The notes under the pieces: generated by a model
Told to the model about the DNA's origin: nothing
The model's input: only the letters and a program-made list of their open reading frames with translations
Databases searched by the model: none
Source: Erythroxylum novogranatense
Taxonomy: Eukaryota > Streptophyta > Magnoliopsida > Malpighiales > Erythroxylaceae
Reading direction: 5' to 3'
Assembly: GCA_029891385.1 (NCBI GenBank)
Contig: CM057235.1
Location: 20,081,120 to 20,145,119 of the forward strand
Length of the DNA stretch: 64,000 nt
Part shown: positions 33,542 to 44,020 of the stretch, one piece after another
How positions within the stretch are numbered: the stretch's first letter is position 1
How the letters are laid out: every line of letters starts with the position of its first letter
Made by a program: the position numbers and the translations under genes

Positions 33542-35436
33542 TGACAAACCCCTTTCCTAATGATTGGGCGACCTGCTCGGCACCCCATAAAAACCCTCCA
33601 GTCATATCTAATCCAACTGGAAAGTTCCCCTAGAGCTAAGCCTTTTTTCTTTTCCTCAAAATATTTAGAAAAAAGGAGTAGCGGTGGAATTTTTTTACAG
33701 TAACCTTCATTAAAAATTTTGAAAGCATAACAACTGTTATTTAATAAAACCAAAAATTTTAGGTTCCTGAAAAGTAATTGAAAACACTTCTATACACTTA
33801 ACCAAAGCACCATTGCTACTTCTAGACTTCAAGTCCATTCAGAAACAATCTTAAAGGTTCAAACACATTCATGCATTTAGTTAAAGAAAAGAACATTTAT
33901 AAATAACCATATTTTCACATAACCAAGACCAAGACATATTTACGAAGGTGATGAACTATACTTAGTAAAAAATTTACAATCTATCCTTATATAAAAGATG
34001 TTCAAAACATGTTCATAACTATGCAATACATGTAAAATAAATGCACAAGCAAAACTACCTACGTAGTCGCGCGTGACAAAGGTAGCTACCCAAATGGTGG
34101 AGTCTCAGCTACTGAAATCCCTGAGCATGCACTTGGGAGGTTAAAATTTAAGAAAAACAAGAATATAAAAATAAAGGGTGAGCTAAACAAGCTTAATGAG
34201 AGTTATAGTTTCCATTCAAAACATTTATACAAATATTAACCTCCATAAAGAACAAATATAATTTCCTTTTCTTTTCAAGGAATAACCAATGTTTTGACCC
34301 AACAAATTCATAATCAATGCACATGTAAGACATAATCAAGTTCCTCTTTTCTTGTGAGGTAAACAGAGATGGCAATCGATAGTTTCATTAACTTTCTCTT
34401 TTAAAATTTTCTTTGCCATTTGGTACCATTAGGTATAAGGCCATGGGGTTGGCTCTGCCGGCTTACCCGTGCCTGACTAACCTCTAGTTATGGAGCTGGT
34501 TTTGCATCGCTTACCTGCACTAAGTTAACCACTATATATCAATTGTTATGGTACTAGTTTTGCATCGCTTACCCATAACGGTGTTGACAATACATATAAA
34601 TCAGTGGTTACGGAGCTAGTTCTGTATCACTTACCCGTAACAGTGCTAGCACAATATATACTCCATACGTGTAGAGGACAACTCATAAGACATACTGACA
34701 GACACGACACCACCCACCTTTAGTGACAGACACCCCCCAAACACTACCTGTACGTTAGGACGTACTCTGATTGGTATAATCATATGTATAAGGGGACCTA
34801 ACGACGTATTACAGGATAAATAACAATTAATATATAGGTATGCCACATTTCTATACCAATTCAGTTCATGTTTAAATTCTATTGTTATGCCAGTTCAGTG
34901 CATATGCAATTTCAATTCGATGTCATCTCAAAGCATATATATAAATCTCATAAAAAATAACTTTCAAATTCAAGTAGCAACACCAATGAACGTATTCATA
35001 AACATGCTTTTCATGATAAAATAGAAACCATTTTTCTTTCATAAAATCAGTTTAAAGATACACTCATAGTTTTTCATTTATTGCTAAGTACGCTCACGTG
35101 TTGAGTGTCTCTTCTTGACCCACACAATTTACAAGTCATTTAATCATTTATTTCTACTATAGGAAATAAAGCATTACAACTTTCAATTCGGTTTTAACTA
35201 CCATAAGTTATTCTATTGGTTTCCATTTCATAATCTAAATATGAAATTTACTTTAAAAAGTTTTTAAACATCATCCCATCTTCTTAAATCCTAATATGGC
35301 AAAATAATTCACGTTGACTTTTTCCATTTGATTTTTCATGAAAACAATATTAAGATTTCAGGTTATTTACACTTTAACTGTAATTGAACTTCAACGAATC
35401 ATATCGTCAATTACTTTCTCTTTAGGGCTAAATTGT

Positions 35437-35475
<39 letters not shown>

Positions 35476-36667
35476 CCACTTTCTTTCAAACTTTTCAACA
35501 CATTTTACTTAAGATCCTTGCCAACCATCATTTAAACTCATCAAACTAAAAATTACAAATTTTCTTCAATATTTCCTAGCTTGATCGAATACACCACTCT
35601 TTTCACCATCCTTCCATTTTTTTTAACACATCTTCTCTTCATTACACATAAATGAACTCAAACCAATTCTAATTCAATCATTTACATTATTGACATCAAA
35701 TCCATATCATGAACATCATAACCCTAACCTTGGTATCTTGATTCACTTTTGTTGTTTTTAACCTTTACATGTTTCAAGTTTATTATCTACTCTATAATAA
35801 GTCAAAAACAACCTTTGATCTTAAATAACTCCATTCCATATGAAATCCACAAAATAAACAACTTAAACTAAAAAAAACTTACCACTTTTTCTCCCAATCT
35901 TTTAGGAAATTGGTGAATACCGATCCTAGGTCAAGATTTCTTCAATTTCTACTCCAAATCCAACAAAAATGGCACCTCTCTTCTTCCTCTTCTCCTTGGC
36001 CGAATTCTCCCTCTTTCTCTCTTCTTTTCTTCCTTTCTTTTTGGTTCTCATGAATCCCCCTTTCAAATGAACTAAACTTTGTATTCTTTTGCCTTTTTAT
36101 ACTACTTTAATACTTTACACATGCCATTTTCTTATTAAACATCTTAAACGACTCATCATCATCTAATTTAATGTTTCTTAAACCAGATGGAGTCTTGTAA
36201 TTGGGCAATATATGTGAGTCATTTAAAATTTATTAATTAACTCCATTTATGTAAAAAGATCAATTCGGCCTTTCATGGATTACTACACTTATAAACTAGA
36301 TTGAATCCTAAAAATATTCTACAATCGTCTCACCATCAAATTGACCATGTGATACTTTAATTAAGATCAATACTTAGTAATTAGATGCCTAAATTTTTTT
36401 GAATGGATTTAAAATCATCAATATCCATTATTTTCCAAAAAGGACATTTTTGTCCTAAACTTATAAAATTCTCAAAATTCATCTGATTGGACTTGTTTTC
36501 AATCCATTTCTACGTGTTATTTTCAATCAATTTGTTTCGAGATTAGATCCTCAAAATCCTTATTCAAGTGGAAATACTATTAACCTAATTTTACTATTCA
36601 TCTAAAAACATTATTTACCTGAAATAAAATCTATAAACTAATAGAAGGGAAAGTTCGAGGTTTTACA
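33542..36667 (-). repeat. gypsy-5 5' LTR, 3126 bp
   Basis: On the minus strand it opens TGTAAAACCTCGAACTTTCC and closes GGGGTTTGTCA, followed by a PBS and the Gag start. It shares landmarks with the 4.1-kb solo LTR: the TGT..ACCTCGA opening, GAGCTCACCC (near 34180) and GGTGCCGAGCAGG (near 33575). No 3' LTR is present in the window. It contains the (TA)15 microsatellite at 35439-35468 and no coding capacity. The flanks do not match as a duplication, which fits a truncated element rather than a solo LTR. Confidence 0.82.
35439..35468. repeat. (TA)15 microsatellite
   Basis: Thirty bases of uninterrupted TA inside the gypsy-5 LTR. Confidence 0.97.
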
Positions 36668-37480
36668 AACAATCCAGCAAAACACCAAACTTCAAATTTC
36701 GGCGTTATTTAACACTTATCACAGTTCTGTTTACTCAATATCTTGCATCTAACGTAACTTCAGTAATGGCTTACACCTTTCTTTCAATTCAACTCATCAA
36801 CTCTTTTTCTTTTTTTTTTTTTAATGTCTTATAGCCCTTATTTTTGTAAGTTAGTATGTAAACAACTTTCTGATCTTTTTTTGAGCATCCAAACCAAACC
36901 TCACGCTGTAGCTCGTAATTTTTATGACACAAAGTCAAGCATATAGTGAAAGTTCCAATTTTGATAAGTAAATTATTTCTCATCGCAAAGGAAAAACCGA
37001 CAACTATACACAATGTACCATTTGAGTCTTCTGTTAGCAAGTATAAGAAATAACCATTCGCATCGATGTATTGTGTTAAGGAAGTACAAGAAAATACAGA
37101 GTTTTATATGTATTTTCACACCATCTGATACTATAGTAGATATCCCCACATAGGCCAAAATTTCCGTACGCTAATCAGTAAACGTCACAGGACCACTAAA
37201 ATGATCTGAAAAAAATCATTACTTGGATTGCAAAAAGACTATTTTGGATATCCATGACATGCGAGAATAAGCCTCCCAGCATTTCTATGCATGTATATTC
37301 TGCAAAAGCAGAAGCAATTTGGAATTCTTGAACTCCTCGACTATCTAAGGTAGATGCTATGCCTTTGCATAACAGCTACTATTCAAAAAAGAAAAAGGAA
37401 AAACACACAAGGCACAAGATCAAAATGAAAAAGAATCTCAACTGATCAATAATTAAAAAATTGTAAATGCGAAATGTCCA
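36668..37480. other. 3' flank of the SFT2 gene, nothing else recognised
   Basis: The right part is probably 3' UTR of the gene ending at 37559. A T13 tract lies near 36808. Short minus frames at 36789-37158 resemble nothing and carry no family motif. Confidence 0.45.
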
Positions 37481-37558
37481 AAAATAATTACTTTTGTAGG
37501 AGAACTATAAAAGAATACGAGTGTATTCTAGGTATATCAAGCAGAAATGACCATTGGA

Positions 37559-39104
37559 TCACCTCCCAAAACATCTCAGTACTGAAGATGTAAGAGTTGA
37601 AGAAAGAAACTTCATCCCAGTAGAACCTCCAGGAAAGTAGGAAATGGCATAGTAGGATAGTGCAACAACCTAACAAAGAGAGAAAAGAGATCATTTTACG
37701 AAAATAAAGAAATATAACTTCAATGGGAATAATATCATAATGGTACGCACAATTTCCAATCATCACAACTCTAGTGCATAGATTAGCTCGAAAAGTGACA
37801 AGTTCAGCCGTGCAATATACAAAATCATCAAACTTGGTAAACAAGATTTTCTGGACAACTACACTATAAGTCGATTAATCCCTTTCAAGCTTAAGGCAAG
37901 AGAGAGATATATTTCATACTTAAAAAATACTATAAATTGGCCAAAAGATGCTTACTCAAATGAATTGAATTTCTAGCACGACAGAATTGGCTGTAGACAG
38001 ATTAAGAATTCCAAACAACTAACAACATATCAAGAAATCAAACTCAAGAAACAATGCCAGCACTCATATTATGAGGTCAGATACAGGACACACACATGAA
38101 ACTAAAATGGAGTCCGAGTTATATGTACCTGTAAAACAGAGAAGAGAACAGAAAGAATGTAACTGTGAGCCACTGTTGAAACATATACAGTTCCTACCAT
38201 GGTACCTAAAAATCCCAGTGTAAAAGGTAGCCGCTGTTCACAAAAAATATCAAAGCAAGATGGTCAATATATCTAGGATTTCTCCAATTCAAATTTGTCA
38301 AGAAACTATAGAACCCCAAAATTTAAGTAACTGGCTGAAGTCCACGAATTGATCATATATTATTGATAAATCACAAGAGATGAGGGTGACAACTTGAATT
38401 CGGGAGAGAAATCATTCATCTAAGAATTGATCATAAATTATTCCAAAAGAATATAATAAAACCAATGTCAAGTTATAGTGCATTTAGCATTCAACACAAG
38501 TAGTAGCAGCAACGAACGCAAAGAAGAGAACCCACTAGTACCTCTTTAGAAATCATATGTGAAATCTGATTCCTGGGACCCTTGAGTGGGAAAAATGAAG
38601 CGATGATGAAGGCAGAACCAATAGTAAAGCAGATAGCGAATTTCTGAGGAACCAAGACCATGACAGGAAGGAACATGGTGAATGCAATGAAGATAAAGAA
38701 TACCCCGGCGGCAAGGAGCATCGCAAAATACATAACGGATTTCCCAGAAGGGACATTGCTAGATGCAGACTGAAAGCTCCCTGGCAAATCCCTGACAGCT
38801 TTTGAGACCCTGAATACAATTCGATTGTAAAAGGTAAAGGAATTATGAGATCCGATCTCGTAATGTAGAGTTAGTGTAGTGGGAGAAGAAGAAGAAGAAT
38901 AAGAAAGACTAAGTACACGTTGAGAGTGTCGGTGAGTTTGCCGGAGGTGGTACCGACAGCGGCCTCGAGATCGAGGGAATCGGATTCCTGAGAGGCGGTG
39001 TATGCATTCCAATCAGCAAGTACAGATGAGGACTTGAGTTGCTCGCTTCCACTCCCACTACTGCTAGGGCCTCCAATGAACCATGCTTGCGCTGTTTTCT
39101 GCAT
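37559..39104 (-). CDS. SFT2: SFT2/GOT1-family vesicle transport membrane protein, 4 exons, 223 aa
   Basis: Small four-span membrane protein of the Got1/Sft2 family, known from yeast to assist fusion of endosome-derived vesicles with the Golgi. Exons (minus): 39104-38917, 38809-38542, 38233-38129, 37669-37559; all introns GT-AG, phases agree (188+268 nt = 152 codons, 35 codons, 36 codons plus stop). The first donor is taken as GTACTT after AACGT, because only this gives the conserved NVVSKAVRDLPG. Residues 1-62 are a hydrophilic head beginning MQKTAQAWFIGG with an acidic SDSLDLEAAV patch; membrane spans lie near 89-111, 119-138, 155-172 and 176-200. Conserved marks: PSGKSVMYF, FIAFTMFLPVMVLVPQKFA, FPLKGPRNQ, YFPGGSTGMKFLSS and the terminal RCFGR. 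Length and ends are those of the long plant form. No defect seen. Confidence 0.94.
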
Positions 39105-39435
39105 ACTTTCTTTTTCAATGATTTAGGGAAGAAAGGAAGAGACGATACTAGTTAGTATCTCTATCTTTGAGAGCTTGAACCACGTGTTGCAACAATACTA
39201 GTTAATTAGCTCTCCCTAATCTTTCAGAAATTTTATGTTTAACCAGAGCAGATGCTACATCTAATCTAATCGCTATTTTAGCAGCTAATTGCCACTGTCG
39301 CACGGAATATCGAATGATCTTTGTCACATAATTGATCTTTTATCAACGAACCGCGTGATACTTAGCTTTACATTTTACAACTAATTCAGTCTTTCCTTCG
39401 ATTGCTAGAAACAAAATTAGCATAAGTTAGTAAAG
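39105..39435. promoter_or_regulatory. Short 5' flank of SFT2, squeezed against a gypsy LTR
   Basis: Only about 330 bp separate the SFT2 start codon from the gypsy-2 3' LTR. This stretch must hold the leader and core promoter, unless the LTR contributes. No TATA box or named element can be assigned with confidence. Confidence 0.4.
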
Positions 39436-39813
39436 ATGCAAGATAAAATAAGAACAAGAAGAAGAAAATTTAGAGAATGCTTATATTGCTTGAAGAAAGC
39501 TTTACAAGGTAAATGTTGAGAACTTTCTAGGCTCACTATCTCTTTGTACCTCTATAGAAATAAGTCCCTTGGTTATTAATAGTCTTACACCTCGTTGGAT
39601 AGTTAGGATTTATTTTATCTAAAAGCTTACAATGGCCATCTAAAATTCTCTACAACTATCTACATATTTAAGTATAATCTATAATTATCTACAAGGTTCT
39701 AGAGTTTTCCACCTACCTCTAGTCTTATCTTGAATATGGAAGAATAGTGTGGAATCTTCTAGAGAACTCTAGCTTAGCCCCTCCATCTAGTGGGAATTTT
39801 GCGGTGTGTGACA
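39436..39813 (-). repeat. gypsy-2 3' LTR
   Basis: On the minus strand the LTR opens TGTCACACACCGC right after a purine tract. Its inner edge at 39813 is well supported; the outer edge (TGCAAGATAAAATAAG at 39436, plus strand) is a guess from the TG...CA rule because the partner LTR is not in the window. A TCTTCTTCTTGTTC-like pyrimidine run near the outer edge fits U5. Confidence 0.6.
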
Positions 39814-39911
39814 TTCTCCCCAACTCATTTGGGTGATGCCCTCGTAACTTCCTTCTTGTGTGTGACATTCTCCCCAACTCATTTGGGTGATGCCCTCGTA
39901 ACTTCCTTCTT
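39804..39911. repeat. 54-bp tandem duplication across the LTR/polypurine junction
   Basis: 39804-39857 and 39858-39911 are the same 54 bp, from GTGTGTGACATTCTCC to CTTCCTTCTT, with no difference seen. Each copy contains the last bases of the LTR (TGTGACA) and the polypurine tract (TTCTCCCC on the plus strand). Confidence 0.92.
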
Positions 39912-39932
39912 GTATGCCTCGATCACATCCTT

Positions 39933-40148
39933 TTAGTCCTCCCAACTTGTCTCACTATCAAGTAGTCCCTTCCATTTGACAAAGTACTCACCATAGCTTG
40001 GATGAGAACCCCTCCTCAATATAACATGACGTGCTAAAATTTCCCCTACCTCGCGCTCTTGAGAAATAGTGATAGTTATGGGTGCTCTTCTCGACTCACC
40101 TCTACTTGGGTTCTCCTTGTTGGCATGATACGACTTCAATAAGCTCAC
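39933..40148 (-). pseudogene. gypsy-2 chromodomain
   Basis: Reads VGEILARHVILRRGSHPSYG then EYFVKWKGLLDSETSWED: the chromodomain at the integrase C-terminus that defines chromoviruses and is thought to guide integration by reading histone marks. The aromatic and Trp residues of the cage (Y, W, W) are present. It lies about 120 bp before the 3' LTR. Confidence 0.9.
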
Positions 40149-40771
40149 ATAGAAACCGGATGCATCTCCAAATGTGAGGGCACGTCAATTGATAGGCTAG
40201 CTTATCCTCCCTTTTCTCCATAAGGAAAGGACCCTCATATCACCTTACTAGCCACTTGTGCACCTTGCCGAATGGTCGGCTTTGATAAAGAAGGAGCTTC
40301 ACCATTACTAAGTCTCTTTCCTCGAACTCTAAGTGTCTCCTCTTAACGTCCGGCCATTTTTTCATTCGTTTGGCAACCCTTGCCAAGTGTGCTCATGCCA
40401 TGTTGGTTTTCTCATGCCATGTTGGTTTTCTCATGCTAACCCTCGGCAAACTTGAATACGACAGGACTTGAACCCTTATACCTAATTGCCAAAGTGTGAG
40501 GAGTCATTAGTTGTTGTCCCGTGGCAATCTCAAACGGACTAGCTCCCGTTGACTAGCTTTTTTACAAATTATATGAGAATTAGGCAACATCAAGCAATTT
40601 AGCCCAATCATGCTAGTTGGCACTTACATAATGCCTAAAAAATAACTCCAACAATTCATTCACCCTCTTGATTTGACCATTGATTTGAGGATGAAAACTT
40701 GTATAGAAGTTAAGCTCGGACCCCAATAGCTTCAATAGCTCTATCCAAAACCTCCCGGTGAAGTGAGCGTC

Positions 40772-41125
40772 TCAATCACTCATAATTATCTTCGGTATGC
40801 CCCAATACTTCACCACATGATGAAAGAATAGCCATGCGGCATCCTTGGCTGTAAATTTTGTAGGTACTGGGATGAACACTCCATATTTGCTAAACCAATC
40901 TACAACCACCATAATGTTACTACATCCATCGAACTTTGGTAAAAATGTGATGAAATCCATAGAGATACTCTCCCAAGGCTTCTTTAGAATAAGCAAAGGT
41001 TATAACAAACCCGCTTGCTTATGATGATCCACCTTGTCTTGTTGGCACACAAGACAAGTCTTCATATATAGATCAATATCATTGTGCATTTGGTGCCAAT
41101 AATAAATATGTTCAATGAGTGCAAA
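40772..41125 (-). pseudogene. gypsy-2 integrase zinc-site end and catalytic core
   Basis: From LIEHIYYWHQMHND and CLVCQQDK (second half of the H2C2 zinc site, 41000-41125) to WESISMDFITFLP and VVVDWFSKYGVFIP with the first catalytic Asp, ending at IIMSD (second Asp). Past this the frame breaks; the Glu motif is decayed near 40680. The first half of the zinc site lies at 41786-41890 on the other side of a solo LTR. Confidence 0.9.
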
Positions 41126-41785
41126 TGTAACATCCCATCTCCCATAGGAAGGGTTTATTGGTAATTTGGGACGGGTTAGGAGAATTGGATTATATCTCGG
41201 CATGCTCATACAACATATAGCCTCTATAACTGATGATTGTTTTGCACTTGCACATGGTATACATGCATTCATGACATTTTTCGGCTTAGGTTTCAAATTG
41301 AGATTTTTTGTGAAATTTATGGGATAATTGTATTTGAAAAATTATTTGGAGTGCGCCATAAATTGTTTTACTTTTTTAGGGATTTATGGGATTTTCAGGA
41401 ATTGAAGAGTACCCCGTTACTGAACCGGGAGTATGATTACTACAAGAGAGTCGGTGTTCGATGTCGGGATCAGTTCACGTCTACATTTGTGTTATTTTGA
41501 CTTATGTAAAATTTATATTCCGCAAAAATAGATCTTGAATTGTTTGAGGCCCTAATTGATAAATATTGTTTGAAAAGTGATCTTTGATAAAGTGTATGAT
41601 CGAAATGGGTTTTCGTATCACGGCCCGAATCGTTTATTCTTAATTCAGCGACTCATCGCTTCGAAAAAAATATCATAATGAGTTTTTTCATTGCATTGAT
41701 CGCTTCTAGATACCACCTCGTGGGTCGCGGGCTCGGATATCACCGTCGATGTCGGTTTCGGGTCTCGCGGGAGTGGGGTGCTACA
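41126..41785 (+). mobile_element. Solo LTR, 660 bp, inside gypsy-2 integrase
   Basis: Opens TGTAACATCCCATCTCCC, closes GGGGTGCTACA, and is flanked by GCAAA on both sides (41121-41125 and 41786-41790). Its opening and first 300 bases are related to the LTR at 52514 (shared TGTAACATCCCATC, CTCGGCATG, GCCTCTATAA, CATTCATGACATTT). No internal region remains, so the element was removed by LTR-LTR recombination. Confidence 0.95.
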
Positions 41786-41890
41786 GCAAACATGCAATGT
41801 ACACCAAGATGTCCCACCCATTTGGAGTCAGGGCAGTCCTTGATGATTTCTTTCCTCAACCCTTGCTACTTCGACACATACACTTAATCA
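41786..41890 (-). pseudogene. gypsy-2 integrase zinc-site first half
   Basis: The minus strand reads IIKDCPDSKWVGHLGVH, the first two His of the gypsy H2C2 integrase site, then CMFA before the solo LTR. The frame continues as LIEHIYYW on the other side. It is a clean example of insertion into an already established coding copy. Confidence 0.88.
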
Positions 41891-41925
41891 CCTTTGGTAG
41901 TAAGTACCTCATCCTTAAGCCAAAA

Positions 41926-42266
41926 TTAGCGTGTCTTCCCCTGACTTGCCAACTCCATCAAACTCTTGGCTTGTGGGTCATGCTCTAGTCCCTCCTTGAC
42001 TCGATCTACCAAAGGAAAATTAGGACTTGTGATGGTGGCTAGCTCGACCTTTCTACTAAGTGCATCAACCAACACATTGGCCTTGCTCGGCTTATACTCC
42101 ACATAAAATTGAACTCTGCCAAGAAAGCTTGCCACCTAGCTTGCTTTAGTGTCAACTTCTTTTGGTTGAGGAAATAGCTTGTGGAAATGTTGTTGGTCTT
42201 AAACACAAACTTGAACCCTAACAAGTAATGCCTCCAAGTTTGCAAGCAATGTATCACTGCAATCAT
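41926..42266 (-). pseudogene. gypsy-2 RNase H
   Basis: Two overlapping frames give MIAVIHCLQTWRHYLLGFKF, NQKKLTLKQARWQAFLAEF and FYVEYKPSKANVLVDALSRK, the central and C-terminal part of gypsy RNase H. The switch between frames near 42110 shows a one-base shift. The domain normally removes the RNA template. Confidence 0.92.
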
Positions 42267-42390
42267 CTCCTTCTCTTGGACGGTATAATGGTGCTCGATA
42301 TCATTTAGCTTATGACTCTCGTAAGCTATTGAATGTCCATCCTACATCAAAACACCACTAAGATCAAAATCGGAAGCATCAATATATACC

Positions 42391-43117
42391 TCATATGCTT
42401 TGATGTGATTGAAACATCGTTTCCTCTATCACTATTTGCCTCAACACTTCAAACACTCCTTGACATTTGGCATCCCAAGCCCAAACTCTATTCTTCTTCA
42501 ATAAATCGGTAAGGGGAGATGAGAGGGAGGAATATCCCTTGATGAATTTACGGTAATAGTTGACAAGGCCAAGAAAGGAACGCAACTCAGATACCTTCCT
42601 TAGTGGCTCCCAATCATGGAAAACTTGCACCTCAGACTTGTCCTTCCTCAAGTTGCCTCCTCCCACAATGTACCCCAAGAACATGACTTCATGTTAAGCA
42701 AAAACACATTTCTCCCTCTTCACGTATAGCTCATTTTCTCTTAAGACTTGGAAAACTTGTTGCAATTACACTATGTACTTTTCCAATGTTTTGCTATATA
42801 CTACAATATCATCCAAGTACACCACAACAAATTTATCCAAGAAGTGTTACAAAACTTGATTCATGAGGGAAAAATGTAGCAGGTGCATTTGTGAGTCCAT
42901 AGGGCATGAATAAAAATTCAAAGGAACCATACCTAGTCACACATGTTGTCTTTGGCTTGTCTCCCTTTGCAATCCTTACTTGATAGTATCGCGATCTCAA
43001 ATCAAGCTTAGCGAACCATCTGGCTTCTCCAAGTTGATCGAACAAGTTAGCAAGGAGAGGAATGAGATACTCGTCCTTTACGGTGATCTTGTTGAGTGCC
43101 CTATAGTCGATACACAT
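42391..43117 (-). pseudogene. gypsy-2 reverse transcriptase
   Basis: RT palm: [60 protein letters not shown] at 42833-43117. The YxDD region near 42800-42820 is still readable as VVYLDDIVVY in another frame. Then comes [39 protein letters not shown] (thumb) at 42391-42684. Frameshifts separate the islands. Confidence 0.93.
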
Positions 43118-43501
43118 TCAGAGTGACCCATCGTGCTTCTTTTGGAAAAGCACAAGTGCACCATATGGAGCCTTTGACGGTTAGATATATCCCACATCCA
43201 ACAACTCCTTAAATTGCCTCCTCAATTTCTCAAGCTCGGGAGGCGCCATTCGGTAGGGTACCATCGCGGGTGGATTTGCACCTTGCACCAACTCAATCTT
43301 ATGATCTAATTCTTGTTTTGGTGGAAGCTTCTTTGGTAACTTTATAGGCATCATATCCTTAAACTCCTCAAAGAGGTGGGCAATCTCCTTAGGTGGTCCT
43401 TATGATGAACCTTGCTCCTCTTCCTTAATTGCCACCAAAAATGTGGGTTGCGTCTTCTTCACACCCTTGGTGAGTTGCATGGTTGAAAGTTGCTTAACTT
43501 T

Positions 43502-43687
43502 TCAACTTGCTTCTCGTGACAAAGGCATTATGCACGTATTACCATCCTCTAAAATGCACATAGTATTGGTAAAGGGAATCGACGCGGCCTTGACACCATC
43601 CATGAATTCCATGCCAAGCACAATTGGATAATCATCCATATGAACAATAGAAAAATCCACAAGGACAAACCACTCACCTAGGCACAC
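43502..43687 (-). pseudogene. gypsy-2 protease C-terminal part
   Basis: Reads WFVLVDFSIVHMDDYPIVLG then MEFMDGVKAASIPFTNTMC. This is the retroviral-type aspartic protease tail (the ILG-like flap and loop) found upstream of gypsy RT. The active-site Asp region near 43820 (minus strand GTGATHNFH-like) is degraded. Confidence 0.8.
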
Positions 43688-43899
43688 TATAACACCTTGG
43701 GCAACTCCAAAGGTCGACTTTGGCTCCTAATTAACTGCCTTGAGCCATCCTTGCTCCTTATTGTACTTTAGGCCTAGTCAATTGGCTTCTTTTACTTCAT
43801 GGAAGTTATGAGTAGCTCCAGTGCCAACTAGAGCTTTTGCAACTTAGTTACCCACCTTAACTTCCTTTTTCTGATACTTGGGCACTTCCACTTTGGCTT

Positions 43900-44020
43900 T
43901 GATAGCATTTAGAATTTGCAAAGACCCCATCTTGGTCTCCTTGCGATGTTGTTGCTCCTTCCTTTCCTCGATTAAGGAAGAGAGCTTGCTCTTCTTCAGG
44001 CATTCTCTAGCCTTGTGTGG
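43900..44020 (-). pseudogene. gypsy-2 Gag end with severed zinc knuckle
   Basis: The minus strand reads PHKARECLKKSKLSSLIEER, the second half (H and last C) of a Gag CCHC knuckle plus its basic tail. The first half should lie to the right but is replaced by the start of the gypsy-3 LTR at 44021. gypsy-2 was thus cut in the middle of its knuckle. Confidence 0.85.

Noticed and set aside
33542..36667. Calling this a solo LTR
   Set aside because: A PBS-like site and a Gag start follow it on the same strand, and the flanks (CAACA/C left, AACAA right) do not form a duplication.
37488..37844. 118-aa minus frame overlapping SFT2 exon 4
   Set aside because: Wrong frame; the correct frame in the same DNA gives YFPGGSTGMKFLSS and RCFGR with a proper acceptor.
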